64,000 nt of DNA from assembly GCA_047967505.1 (NCBI GenBank), contig CM106541.1; one strand, written 5' to 3'. The first letter of the stretch is position 1. Each line of letters opens with the position of its first letter. Origin of the DNA: Dipteris shenzhenensis (lineage: Eukaryota; Polypodiophyta; Polypodiopsida; Gleicheniales). This document shows, in pieces, positions 13,861 to 24,492 of this stretch. Made by a program: the position numbers and the translations under genes. Under the pieces are notes generated by a model that made no database searches, had not been told where the DNA came from, and saw only the letters and a program-made list of their open reading frames with translations.

Positions 13861-14559
13861 TGAAACAGAGCTGTTTGTAAACTCCACCGGAGTGCGAATG
13901 ATGAGCAACATAGAAGTTTTAGGACCTCCTGAGTCCACCGGAACTGACAAATCTTGAAATGGTTGCTCCAAACTTGAGTTCCAACACCCGGCAAAAAAAC
14001 GTAGAAACTGACACAGTGAGTCAGAAATCCAATGAAATGATCCTAGATTCAAGAATGAAGGTGTTTCCAAGCTCCTGAAGTGAAGTGGACACCAAAAGCA
14101 AGTAATAGTTGCCTCTACAAGTTAATACAGAGTCTCTGTCATCGAACGGAACAGGAAAAAGCTCAAAAAATGACTTTTTCTTTGAAAACACTTAACAGGT
14201 TCTCCAAACCACTTCGCAAAACCAAAGTGACTTTTCCAAAGGTTCCTCCAAGGTCTCTACACACTCGGATGCAAGTAAAGTCACCCATAAAGCTTCCCAC
14301 AGAGCTTCTCCTTCCTCTCACAGAGCTACTGAGCTTCCAGGTATTCACGCACGCTCAGCTAGATCACCCGGGCTCTAATACTAGTTGAGAGTGCTCTCAA
14401 CGAAAGCAAGAACAGAAGAGAGAGAGAGAGAGAAACAGAGAGCCACACACAAGTTTTGGTGGGTGCAAAACACCCTAATCTTCTTTTTCATTCATTTATA
14501 TATGTGTTTGAGTATTGTACATAATCGGGGTAAAGGCATAGTGACCTTTAACCCCCACA
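13861..14559 (-). mobile_element. Truncated copia element: 5' LTR, primer site and leader
   Basis: The LTR at 14385-14559 (TGTGGGGGTT...CTCTCA on the minus strand) matches both LTRs of the copia element at 31089-37415. Next to it are a primer site, minus ACTAGTATTAGAGCC (a slightly mutated TGGTATCAGAGCC), and about 520 bp that match the leader at 36723-37243 almost base for base. The copy ends at about 13861 beside the tandem repeat, with no gag. It is a 3'-deleted relic of the same family in the same orientation. Confidence 0.85.
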
Positions 14560-14636
14560 CCCTGCATGTGCACCTGCCTGCCACATCAGCAAAGTGCTCC
14601 ACTAGCACACCTCTTCACAGGCACGTGACCCCCTAA

Positions 14637-14905
14637 GTGCCACATAATCATTAAGTACTTTGCACCCTTTTTTGCCCCTCCACCTAGATCAAGCCGTATC
14701 TCTTGATCCACGATGAATTTGAGGGTGCTCCAAAAAAGAAAATCACTCGATTTTTTGTGCTCTACCCTGAGTGCCACATCATCATTAAGTACTTTGCACC
14801 CTTTTATGCCCCTTCACCTAGATCAAGCCGTACCTCGATCCAGGAAGAATTTGAGGGCGCTCCAAAAAGAAAAATCTCTCGACTTTTTGTGTTCTGTGTG
14901 CTCGT
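14637..14905. repeat. Two-copy tandem repeat, 134 bp unit
   Basis: GTGCCACATAATCATTAAGT at 14637 recurs at 14771 with a few substitutions, and the copies remain aligned to about 14900 (shared AGTACTTTGCACCC, CCTAGATCAAGCCGTA and AATTTGAGGG). It lies directly outside the truncated copia LTR. It is a local duplication with no coding role seen. Confidence 0.85.
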
Positions 14906-15297
14906 CACATCACATGCACATTTTGGTGCAATTATCACACACTTTTAAAGTCCTTCTTCGATTCCCCAGAACCATCATCTTGAGGAAAGGCCTACTTCAT
15001 GATGTTGATCTTGAGAGAAGGTGTTGAGAGACCACACTCAACTTCATGTGATTACATGTGCATAGCACTAACACATATAGAGTGCTATAAAGGAAAGGGT
15101 TATATACCCTGACCCTAACCCTAAATGGGTTTGTATATATTCTACATTTTCAACTAAATCTGTGTATTGTTAGTCATTTGTGGTGTGCTCTCTAGCTGTG
15201 CCCTCTCTCTTCATCTCCAATCTTCTCCTCTCCCCTCTTCATATTCTGTCACAACATCCCAAATTCAAAAGTCTAAAATTAGAGATAACATCTAAGT

Positions 15298-17010
15298 CAA
15301 TGAGCAAAGTTGTGGAGCAATTCAATGCAACTAATGCACAGGGAGTCTATGATACTACTAGGATAAGTACAAGGGCATATCATCTCATGTTTAAGAGCTT
15401 AAAGAAAGCATGCCTCTCTATAAGAACAAAAGTTAAAGCCCCACTTCCAAAACCAACTGATGTCAATAAGTTAAGGCATGCTCTCAATTTGGGTGTACTT
15501 GATTTAGTTGGCAAGCGTCGGCATGTATGTAGTATGCTAAATGTGAAAGGGAAGGATGGAGAGTCAAAAGAATTGGAACTCACAGTCAACAACAACTTTG
15601 TGATGGATGTTCAAAGACTTTTGTATGCAATGGTGAAGTTTTATGATATGAATATGGAAGAATGCAATGGTCAGCTAAAGATTGTACTAAAGCTTGATGA
15701 AAGTGAGATTGTCAAAGGTCAAAAATTAGAAAGAGTCAGGTTGACATTGATGGATAGAATATTGGACCTTCACGTTGAGCTTGATGATGCAAGGCAGTTC
15801 AGCATGCAATAGAAGATTTGGTGGCTGGCTACATTTCAGGTACCATGGAAATTTGAATTTTGATTTGGTATAATGGAAAATGCTTGGAATATTTTAAAAT
15901 AGAATGTGACTTGGTCCAAAGGAGTCACATTCAATTTAGAATTGGTTCTTTGACTAGACCGATATTCCAAGTGTGATCAAAGGTCATAACAATGGTGAGC
16001 TTCTTAAAGTTGAGTGCTATGGATCCTACTGCGTAGAATGGCATCTAGTTGCTGACCTCAAGACTATTAAATGTATGTTTAATGTGTCACATGGAGCAAA
16101 TACAAGACATTCTTGTCCATTGTGCATACAAACAAGAGTACCATTGCAGGCAGGTAAAAAGAACCAAATTGTGATGTTCGAGGAAAAGATCCCATCATGG
16201 AGCCCAATCCTTGAAAATCCTATTGAGAGAGTACACATTTGTGCCCTTCATGCTAATTGTCAGAATAATTGAAAAGCTGTTGCACTTGTATATCATTTAT
16301 GTGTATAGCTTAAAGCCCCAACAAGTAAGTGAGAGGATGATTACAAGAATTGAAAAGGTGCTTTCAGATATGGAACTACACTCTGGGCAAGTCAAGATTA
16401 TAAAAGATGAGAAAATATCTCGAAAAACAGGCAATGTTCCTTGTAAGCCAAGTTTTGGAGGTATCAAGGCTTTAAAATTTCTTTTTGCAAAGAAAAAGAA
16501 TGATAGGCTCAAATGTGTTGATGAGTTTGATGTATGGTGAAAGCTACACATTGCCTATTGTGAACGAGGGGGGGAGGCAAAAAAAAGTTTGGAAAAAGCT
16601 CGAGTTTGGTTAGCTCTTGATAGCTTGGTACCTTTGCTACAAAACAAAAGGTTTGAAGATGATGATACACACTGTTTCATCAACTCTATGAATGACTTTA
16701 GCCAGAATATGGAGATTGCCTAGGGAAAGAATCATTTTACACAATACATGGTAATCTCTAACTTACATGTTAAGATGTACATATACTTAATATTAATTTG
16801 TTTTCTTGTTTTGCAGCACATTTTGTATGCCCATGCACCATATATGGCATGGCATTATGGAAGCATTGGAGGATGGTCCGCTAAGGGCACGAAAATATCT
16901 CATTGGCAAGTGTGTTGTGCATATAACAGAGTGACCTAACATGGAGGTGGTAGAACTAAGTCAAGCCCGATGGTTCAATGGTGGTATAGGCGTATCAAAA
17001 TAAGAGCAAC
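15298..17010 (+). pseudogene. Relic gene of an unnamed mobile-element-like family
   Basis: Disjoint frames in one order: a 170-residue piece from the Met at about 15298 (RISTRAYHLMFKSLKKACLS, then DVQRLLYAMVKFYDMNMEEC); a piece at 15973-16272 with WHLVADLKTIKCMFNVSHGA and a Cys pair SCPLCIQTR, then ERVHICALHANC; 16211-16540 (EKLLHLYIIYVYSL); then PYMAWHYGSIGGWSAKGTK (about 16840-16896) and HGGGRTKSS (about 16942-16968). From memory this order (S..AYH, D.K....G...A...SC.LC, LH...R..E.L, H.P.....GS...S.QG.E and a Gly-rich end) matches repeat-associated proteins scattered through plants, protists and animals. I know no name or activity for them. Stops and frameshifts show it is dead. Transposase identity is inference only. 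Confidence 0.5.
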
Positions 17011-17019
17011 TGTAACACT

Positions 17020-17900
17020 AGCCTTCAAAGAGTCCTCAGTGTCCCATGCAGTGTGAGATGTTAACACTGAGCACAGAAGAAGAATATACAATACATCAAA
17101 TGCAAGACAAAATCATGCAAGCTGGCATGCAACCCATCACAGAGAAGGGAGGTGGAGTCAGATGAAATTGATGGTGTAGACTCTTCCAATGTGGATGCCC
17201 ATTCAGAAATTTCAAAATTTATTTGTGATTTTAGTTATGTGATGTGCAGTAAAGTCAATGTATCAAGGCTACGAAAAGGAAAATTTTGAGTTTTTCGATG
17301 TAAATTATAGGTTTCCAGCTATGGTTTGTGCAATTCTATGCTTTTTGAGTTTATGTTGAAAATAGGTATTTTTTAAAATTAGGATTTTGGACCCTATATA
17401 AAGCAAAGGGTCCAAGGACTCAGCCTCATCAATGGTCATGTAGGCTAGTGGTGATTGGGGCAGCATTTGTACCTCTTTTATCTCCATCTCATGCACAAAA
17501 TCCTCATCGGAGCTAACACTCTGAACCACAAATGCCTATGGTCACCTTGGTTGATAGGAGATAGATGGTTGTGAACTCTGGAGGGGTCTCGTGGGCTGAG
17601 GTTGTGGGCTCTTTCTTCAAATCCTCTTTAGATACGACAGTTGTGTATATGTAGTGTGAGAGATGTGACTTTAGCACATGCTTTGAGAGTGTGGAATGAA
17701 AGTGTGCGGTAGAATTATTGGTGTAATCTATTATCTATCTAAGTGGAAACATGTGAGTGCACGTGACCTAATAACTAGGTAGGGACTAACTATATGCTCT
17801 CTTTTTTTTGGGATTTCATAGGGTAGCTAGGACTCAGTCATCACCTCTAAGCCCTAGGTTGAAATAGGTTGATGCTACCTATATGTGTGAAGACATACAT
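17020..17900. other. No gene identified
   Basis: AT-rich sequence between the gene relic and the distal end of the minus-strand gypsy element. A 74-codon minus-strand frame (17305-17529) shows nothing recognisable. It may hold the 3' end of the gypsy element, but I could not define an LTR. Confidence 0.35.
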
Positions 17901-17939
17901 ATGCGAGTTAGTGCTTGTGATACAATCTAATACTAACTA

Positions 17940-18936
17940 TGGAAGACTGGGGGCTCCCAAATCTTCATTATTATCAGGGATGGCTTGCATGTTGACATAG
18001 TAGTACTTTAGTTGACTCTCGTTTGTTGTTGTGTTGAATTGGACTCCACCCAATGTTTCCAGATTTCAACTTGCCCTTGTGGACTTTGGCATTGTAGAGT
18101 AGAACTAGGTCACCTTTCTTAATCTCTTTATCTTTGAGCTTCTTGTCAAACCATGCCTTCCTTCATTTTTCTATTGTCATGGCATGGTAGGCAACTAACC
18201 TTGTCTCTGTATGCTTTTCTAACTAATAGAGTCTTTCTTTGAGGGACTCATGGTCACCCATGCGTTCTTGCACTCTATGCATAAGCTTGGTATGACAAAC
18301 TCCAATGGAACCACAACTTCAAGGCCATACACCAACTGAGAGGGCATAAATCATGTACTGGCCTTTAATGTGGTTTGATATGCCCATAAGGCTGCATTTA
18401 ACTTTTCTGCCTAGTCAGATCTCTTGGGCTCCACTATTTTGGTAAGGACAAAGCCTTTTATCTTGTTTGTGGACTCTACTTTTCCATTGCTAAAATAGTG
18501 CTTTTGATAAAGATAAAAGGTGTGCTTTTTCTATGGTCACCATAGAGCCAAACAAAAGTTCTTGGATTACCTCATTGATGAAATGTGTTCCTCTATCTGA
18601 CACAATTTAAATGGGGCATCCAAACCATGTAATGACATTTGAACAAGAACTTTGCTATGCTTCTAGCATCAACTTTCTTATTGCTTTAGCTTCATCCCAC
18701 TTTGTGAAGTAGTGTGTGGTGGCCACAATGATGTAGTATGCTTGTGTTTCCTTTGCGGCTCGATATATGGGTTTCATGAAATCAAGCACCCATTTTTCAA
18801 AAGGTTGTTGAGCGGCGACTATTGTTAGGGGGTTGAAATCCTTGCAAACCACTATTTTGAAATTGAATTCTTGAAGCAAGAGGAACCATCTAGTTATTCT
18901 TCCTATTGTACACAGAAAGTTTGCAAGATAAAGCAA
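17940..18936 (-). pseudogene. Gypsy integrase, rearranged
   Basis: The 18655-18936 frame begins with the end of RNase H (RITRWFLLLQEFNFKIVV) and runs straight into the integrase catalytic core (PFEKWVLDFMKPI, YYIIVATTHYFTKWDEAKAI). The zinc-binding part that normally lies between them is missing. Further left, broken frames give EKHTETRLVAYHAM and KEIKKGDLVLLYNAKVHKGK, the usual C-terminal integrase segment. Stops separate the pieces. This is the 3' part of the minus-strand element that continues to about 23034. Confidence 0.8.
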
Positions 18937-18960
18937 CGCTTGATGATGTAGAAGACAAAA

Positions 18961-20711
18961 TCATTTGCCAATAAATAGTGTCAAAATTTCGAACACTATA
19001 CACCATTGCCAAGTCTTCTCTGTTTGTGGTGGTATAGTTGATTTCTGCATCATTGAGTTGTCGACTGCAAAGTAGAATGGGTAGTCTTTCTTATGGTCAC
19101 CAGGTTGGCAAACAACACTCCCAATTGTGTACTTGGAATCATCAGTATGAACATGAAAATCAATATCCCAAGTGGAAGATATAAGGACAGGTTCTGTGAT
19201 TAGATAGCACTTTAAAAGCTCAAAGGCTTGGTCACACTCTTTAGTCCATAAGAATTCCATGAACAATTTGTAAAGTGGTCTCGCTATCATGGCATACCAT
19301 AAGATATATCTTCTATAGTAGCCAACATATCCCATAAAGACCTGTACTCCTTTGGAATTTGTAGAAGGAGGCAATTCCATGATGCTACTCTTGTATAGGT
19401 GTAAGACCTTGCTCAAAAGGTGTGTCATATTCCTCACCTTGCTTGTCTTTTATAGTTGTAGGACCTTCTAGCTAAGAAGTGCATCATATTCCTCCTATAC
19501 TGCAGTTGCTTCTTTAGCTGCATGACCTTCATATTCACATCTTCCTTCCAAATGGTCTTCAATTACAAGCTTTGAGGCCTCAACTGGTACTTCTTTGTCT
19601 TCCTCGCTTGGCGTTTCCTGTGCAAGTAATCCTACCCAAGTTTCACCAACCTCAGGCTTGTTATCCAAGCTCAGTGTGAGAGGGGGAGTTGCTAAAGAAA
19701 TGACTCTGCCCTGGTTGCCAAAAGCTTTTGAGGATCTAGACATCCCCTTATCACCAGCATGGGAGCTATCACCACCTTCTCCTACTATCACATTGGTAAA
19801 TGTGGATACTTCAAAAGAAATGCCTATTCTAGAGGTAGGAAATGAGGAATTGCCCCACAAGATGTTGCAACTCGGTGCACAATTGCAACCAATATATCTC
19901 CAACAACAGTAGCAACCAGAGCTTGAGGCTGCATTAGCACCAACACCTCCCATCAACATCATGCCAGTAGTCAATGAGCCACAAGGAGAGCTAATGGCAA
20001 ATCAACAATACGACTACTATACTCAAGTGACTGACGTACCATGTTGAGAAACGATGTGTCTCAAAACAACTCCGTGGGTGTCCATGAAATGGCATTTTGT
20101 GGGATTTAGGGAGATGCCATACTCCCTGCATTTGCTTTAAGACATTTTAAGCGGTCTTGCTTGTTGGAGTGGATGCACAAATCATCCAAGAATACCTGTA
20201 GGAACTTATTTGGAAATGATGTGAAGGTGGTGAACATGACTCTCTGGAATGTGACCGAGGCATTACATAGGCCAAAGGGCATCACTTTATAGGAAAATAT
20301 GCCCCATTCTATAGCAAATGCTATTTTGGATTGGTCGTTAAGAGCAATTTGCACTTGGTTATAACCACTAAAGCCATCCAAGAAGCTGTATATTTTTTAT
20401 CTAGCCACCTTTTCTAACCATGTTTCTATTAGGGGTAGGGGATAGTGATTCTTGATTTTGGCGGCATTTATGTTCTTTAAGTTAACACATATCCTCAACT
20501 TCTTGTTGCATTTAGGCATGATGATGATGGGTGAAACCCAATCAGTGTGCTCTATCTCATAGATGAATCCTCCATCTAAGAGTTTTTCTAGTTCGTCATC
20601 ATAGACCATGGTGCCATATTTTAAATTTGTTCTATATGGTCCACATACCTTAGGGTGGGCACCTTCCCTAATAGGTATCGTGTGTACTACCACTTTTGAA
20701 ATTCCCTTCAT
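18961..20711 (-). pseudogene. Gypsy RT and RNase H with internal insertion
   Basis: The RT opens at 20711 (GPYRTNLKYGTMVYDDELEK, DWVSPIIIMPKCNKKLRICV) and continues past a stop with MDGFSGYNQVQIALNDQSKI, VMPFGLCNASVTFQR and VFLDDLCIHS. Both catalytic aspartate motifs are present. It runs to about 20045 (GISLNPTKCHF, HIVSQHG). About 600 bp of other sequence interrupts, after which IMELPPSTNSKGVQVFMGYV, YYRRYI and the RNase H segment (FHVHTDDSKYTIGSVVCQPG) follow at 19437-18961. It is one Ty3/gypsy pol on the minus strand, inactive. Confidence 0.85.
19450..20044. mobile_element. Insertion within gypsy RT/RNase H, origin unclear
   Basis: Between two motifs adjacent in gypsy pol (HIVSQHG and IMELPP) lie about 600 bp open for long stretches on both strands. 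The plus frame 19595-19912 is Pro/Gln-rich and ends in a Gln run (YLQQQ-stop-QPELE); the minus frame 19495-19974 is also open. At the left edge a ~57-bp direct repeat brackets TCATATTCCTC. I cannot tell which strand is coding or what it was. Confidence 0.45.
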
Positions 20712-21900
20712 TTCCTTGTATCACCATGGTAGGTAGTCTCGATATTCCATTAGGAGTGCTTTTAGCTTTGTTTCATATTCTTGTGCAAGTGGTTTCCAAA
20801 TGAATACCAATTTCTCTTCCTCCCCTTCAAGGGCGAGGTTTATTGTTCTAGTTTGTCTGTAAATTGGAATCTCTCTAATGTTATTAGTCTCTTGCAGATT
20901 CTCTTACTGATCTTGGCATTGCTATGGGGACACTACCACTGATGTAGTTATTGAAGTACTCTAGTACTTCAAGAAGATCAGCCTCTGAATGTGTTGAACT
21001 AACCATAGAGGGGCTATGGTCATCGCTGAGTGGTATAGTAGCATTAGTCAGTTCTTGTGGACTTTCTTTTTTTGGAGTCTCATTATCAAGTTTCATTTGC
21101 ACATGTGACTTAATCTTTTGAAACCTTTTATATTGGGAACTATGGGGTAACTGTTCCAATGGCAAAGTATTCCCAAGTAATGGTCCATCTGTTGTGCATA
21201 CTCCTTCAAGTCCACCATTCAAGAGGAGGTGGCTCAGATTTTGGGAGAGCTGGCTTGGTAAGATACAACTCTACGATCCTAGTTTGTTGGACTCGTTCAA
21301 TCTCATTGAAGTGGTCGGCCTTGGCTTTGCGGGGTGATGTCCTTCAATTTTCTTGCAGGATCTTCTGCTATTGTTCAACTTTGGAGTTTTGACTTTGGGA
21401 AGTTCAATAGACATTAGGGCATGGAGAATGGCTAAATCATTGCAAAAGACATGGTATTCAAGCTGAGCATTTTCAGCCTCTATTTCAAAGTCCTAAGGAA
21501 AATTCGAGTCCTTATTGTTAGTGATAGCTTCTTCAGGATCAGTATTCCATTCAAGGTCAACCATAAAGAATGGAAATTCTGGATCTATTGGTTCTTCATG
21601 AATGAGTGGAGGTTTTACCTGCATGACCTTAGCATCAATTTGTGAGAAAATTGGATCTAGTATATGGCAGTTGTCAATGGTCGCCAATGCTTGGATCCAA
21701 TTGTTGACACTGCCTTGTGTATCTCCAACTAAGGCATGTTGTTGCAAGAGGGCTGATTTGCTTGAGATTGTGGTTGAAGAGGTTTCATCCGAAGGTCTAG
21801 GCATAATGGGTTTTATTGCTCATGTCCCCACATTGACTCTTACTAGCTATGTTGCGACTTGTATTGTCAATTTATCAATTCCCCAATCATGAAGTACTGA
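20712..21900 (-). other. Gypsy spacer between protease and RT
   Basis: Minus-strand frames (20884-21222, 21493-21804) are acidic and motif-poor. They sit where the protease-RT linker of the element belongs. I recognise no domain; the assignment rests on position between the protease (to the right) and the RT (to the left). Confidence 0.4.
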
Positions 21901-21981
21901 TGCTTCACGCGACCAAGGACATCCTAGCAAGATTTGATAAGATTTATTAGGGAGATCCAAGATTGTGAAATGAAGAGTTAA

Positions 21982-22221
21982 TCAAACTTCTACTACTTTT
22001 GTGGATATACCATCCACTATACCCAAGGTCTTTGCATGTGAATCATTTGCCAGGCGTATGTTGAAATGAGCCTTTTGCATTGGGGGGAGACCGCATTCAT
22101 CATAGAGATCCTTGGAGAGGACATTCACACCTGCTCCACCATCCACAATGGCTTGTATCTCATAATATGCTTTATGGATCAAAGGCACGGTGATGTTATG
22201 AATGTGATCTCTTTCACCCAT
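21982..22221 (-). pseudogene. Gypsy aspartic protease
   Basis: The frame contains IQAIVDGGAGVNVLSKDLYD, the retroviral-type protease active site with D-G-G in place of D-S/T-G, followed by GLPPMQKAHFNIRLANDSHA. The position between gag and RT on the same strand supports membership of the 17.9-23.0 kb element. Confidence 0.75.
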
Positions 22222-22533
22222 CTACACAGGGATATCTTCTATTTCTTCCATGATTTGCTAATTCAATCCATCATTTGAAACTCTCCCAGAGATTGGGACA
22301 ATTTCGTAAGAGGATTCCAATGGGAATAGATAGAGGGAAACTTAGAATGCTAGAGAGTGCAGCACCTTCATGTTGGTGTGGGGGAACATTATGTTGTGGA
22401 TCTTGTTGTTGGAATAGAGGCTCAATTACAGTGTCAATACTTGGAGGGGCCAAGTCAAGGATTGGATCTTGTGCTTGCTGTGAGCCTTGAATCGAGCTTG
22501 TTCTTTTTCCACCCATTGTTGAAGTGCCTGAAA

Positions 22534-23034
22534 TCAAGCCTTCTCCACTTCTACATTAGGGTATGAATCTACTTTTATTTCAGGATCTAGAGCTGACATT
22601 GATGTGCTTGGCTTCTCATTACTTGGCAGAGGTATAGACACTTGTGCTTTCTTTTGGAGAGGTCTTCGTGAGATTGAATTGGAATAGTAGGCTCCTTGGT
22701 TGCCTCTTTTTGTTGGCATGTAATTACTTGCACAAGTTGGTGATAATATGCTTGTGGGCCCTAGCCTTTGATGGTCCATCCCAATAATGCCGATGGGGAC
22801 ATCAGGCTTGGCCTCATTTTGTTGTGGGACCTTAGTTCTCATGGGACAATCCATACAAGCATGGCCAATGCCACAATCTCTGTAGAGTGGTTGGAAAGTA
22901 GTGGGGCTACCACAATGAGGGCATTCTGCGATCCTGTGATTCTCTCCACAACCGTAGCACTTGATTAGCACTCGATATGTGTTGGGTTGAACTTGATTCA
23001 CATTGACAGGGATAAAACCTTCTACCCCTTCCAC
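22534..23034 (-). pseudogene. Gypsy gag C-terminus with zinc knuckles
   Basis: CYGCGENHRIAECPHCGSPT followed by CGIGHACMDCP shows Cys/His spacing of nucleocapsid knuckles. The rest is Pro/Ser-rich. It lies upstream, in element orientation, of the protease. The N-terminal capsid part is not recognisable further right, so the element's 5' end is missing or decayed. Confidence 0.65.
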
Positions 23035-23207
23035 ATAGTACAGTGGGTACTCAGCTTCATAATCGAATTATGAATCCACTTCCTCGGCTTGAAATTGTTG
23101 TATTGGAACCGCAAGAGAAGCTGGATTTGGCTCTCTTGGAGGATTTGGATTTCTGAGTAATTGCGGGACTTGGGTCCGGATGGGAATAGGATTTAGCCTC
23201 GGAGCTA

Positions 23208-23530
23208 GTGGGGCTTATTCAAGCACAGGTTGTTTGTAAATTGGGATGGGTGCCTGATGGTATTGTTAAGGTCGGGGCAGGTTGTTGCACATCTCTCCGC
23301 TGCTTTGTCGGTGGCACCTCCCTCCTATGCCACCACCTCATGTGCCACTGCACCTCCCTCGTGCGCCTTCACCACCACCGTGCCGACCACACTCCACCTA
23401 CATGCCCTTTGCCTCCCCCCTCCCTTATAGACCATCTCCCCCACCCCCAGCTCTCCTCCTCCCCTTGCCTCTCCCCCATACCCCTCTCTTCCCCTCCTCC
23501 ACCCACCCCGCCACACCAACGGTGATAGCC
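23208..23530. repeat. CT/C-rich low-complexity tract
   Basis: A cytosine- and CT-rich stretch, densest at about 23410-23525, with CCCCC and TCCTCC runs. It generates spurious Pro/His-rich open frames in several phases. No gene is inferred. Confidence 0.75.
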
Positions 23531-23584
23531 GCCATGACCCCCCAGGGGCTCTCTATTTATATTTTTTATAAAAAGTAAAAAAGA

Positions 23585-23950
23585 GTAAATCTAACCTAAT
23601 CCTAACTCGAGTACTAACCCAAGTTGGGTCAGATAGGTTAGTTAGGTTAGGCTTGTTAGGGTCATTAGGTTAGTTTAATTGTCATCATGTTAGTTTAACT
23701 CTTATTAGGTTAGTTTAACTACAACTAGGTTAGGTTACTTGAAGCTCGATTAGGTTAACCATACTTTGATTAGTTTAACCACAATTAGGTTAGAGTAACT
23801 AGCTCTTGGTTAGGTTAAGTAAACTCATTACTTAGGTTAGTGGCTAACTAACAGTGAGACCAACTGACTAGTTAGGGAAACTACCATACTTAGTTAGGTC
23901 AACTAGATTGGGTCAGTTAGGCCAACTGAACTAGGTCATTTACTATACCT
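23585..23950. repeat. Degenerate TTAGGTTAG-type minisatellite
   Basis: A block dominated by TTAGGTTAGTTTAACT-like words at roughly 18-24 bp spacing with variable linkers. At least twelve TTAGGTTA/TTAGTTTAA occurrences are visible. It resembles telomere-like wording by eye, but the spacing is irregular and it is not a TTTAGGG array. Confidence 0.75.
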
Positions 23951-24492
23951 TATTTCGACTTTAAGTCCATACACACCCAACTTTAGAGGCAAAGACACCT
24001 AAAAAAGCCATATTTTGCCCCTACTTTAACCCATTGTAACTCACTCATTTGGTGGCCAAATTGGACCTCGTTTGAACCAAGCCTTCATACACAGAAACTC
24101 CATGTTATGGGGAAATTTTCCAGCCCATTACACACCATTTTGTCATCCTTAGCACTCATTAATTTGTGCCCCCATGTGGGTCCTTTTTGCACTAATTTAC
24201 TCATAACTTTCACTCGTGACCTCCAATTAATGATCCGTTTGCACTGGCACATTTCCCATTCAAGGGGGACAATCCTAGGCATAATTATAACACGACAGTC
24301 CCTAATACACTCCCACATCTCTAACCCACCTAACACACATACATCAACACTTGGACTTGCGGAGGAGGTACCCAATCCACCTCTCGACAATTCTACATGC
24401 AACCACGCTCCGGCCAACGTCTTCAACCACCCTCCGCCCCGAATTCCCCCCTTGCAATTCATCCAATCCATTTGACTCCTCCAAGTGACAAC

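Noticed and set aside
23208-23578. Pro/His-rich open frames in three phases
   Set aside because: Produced by a CT/C-rich low-complexity tract; all three phases look equally good, which means none is coding.
23640-23830. Interstitial telomere
   Set aside because: The words are TTAGGTTAG at irregular spacing, not a TTTAGGG or TTAGGG array.
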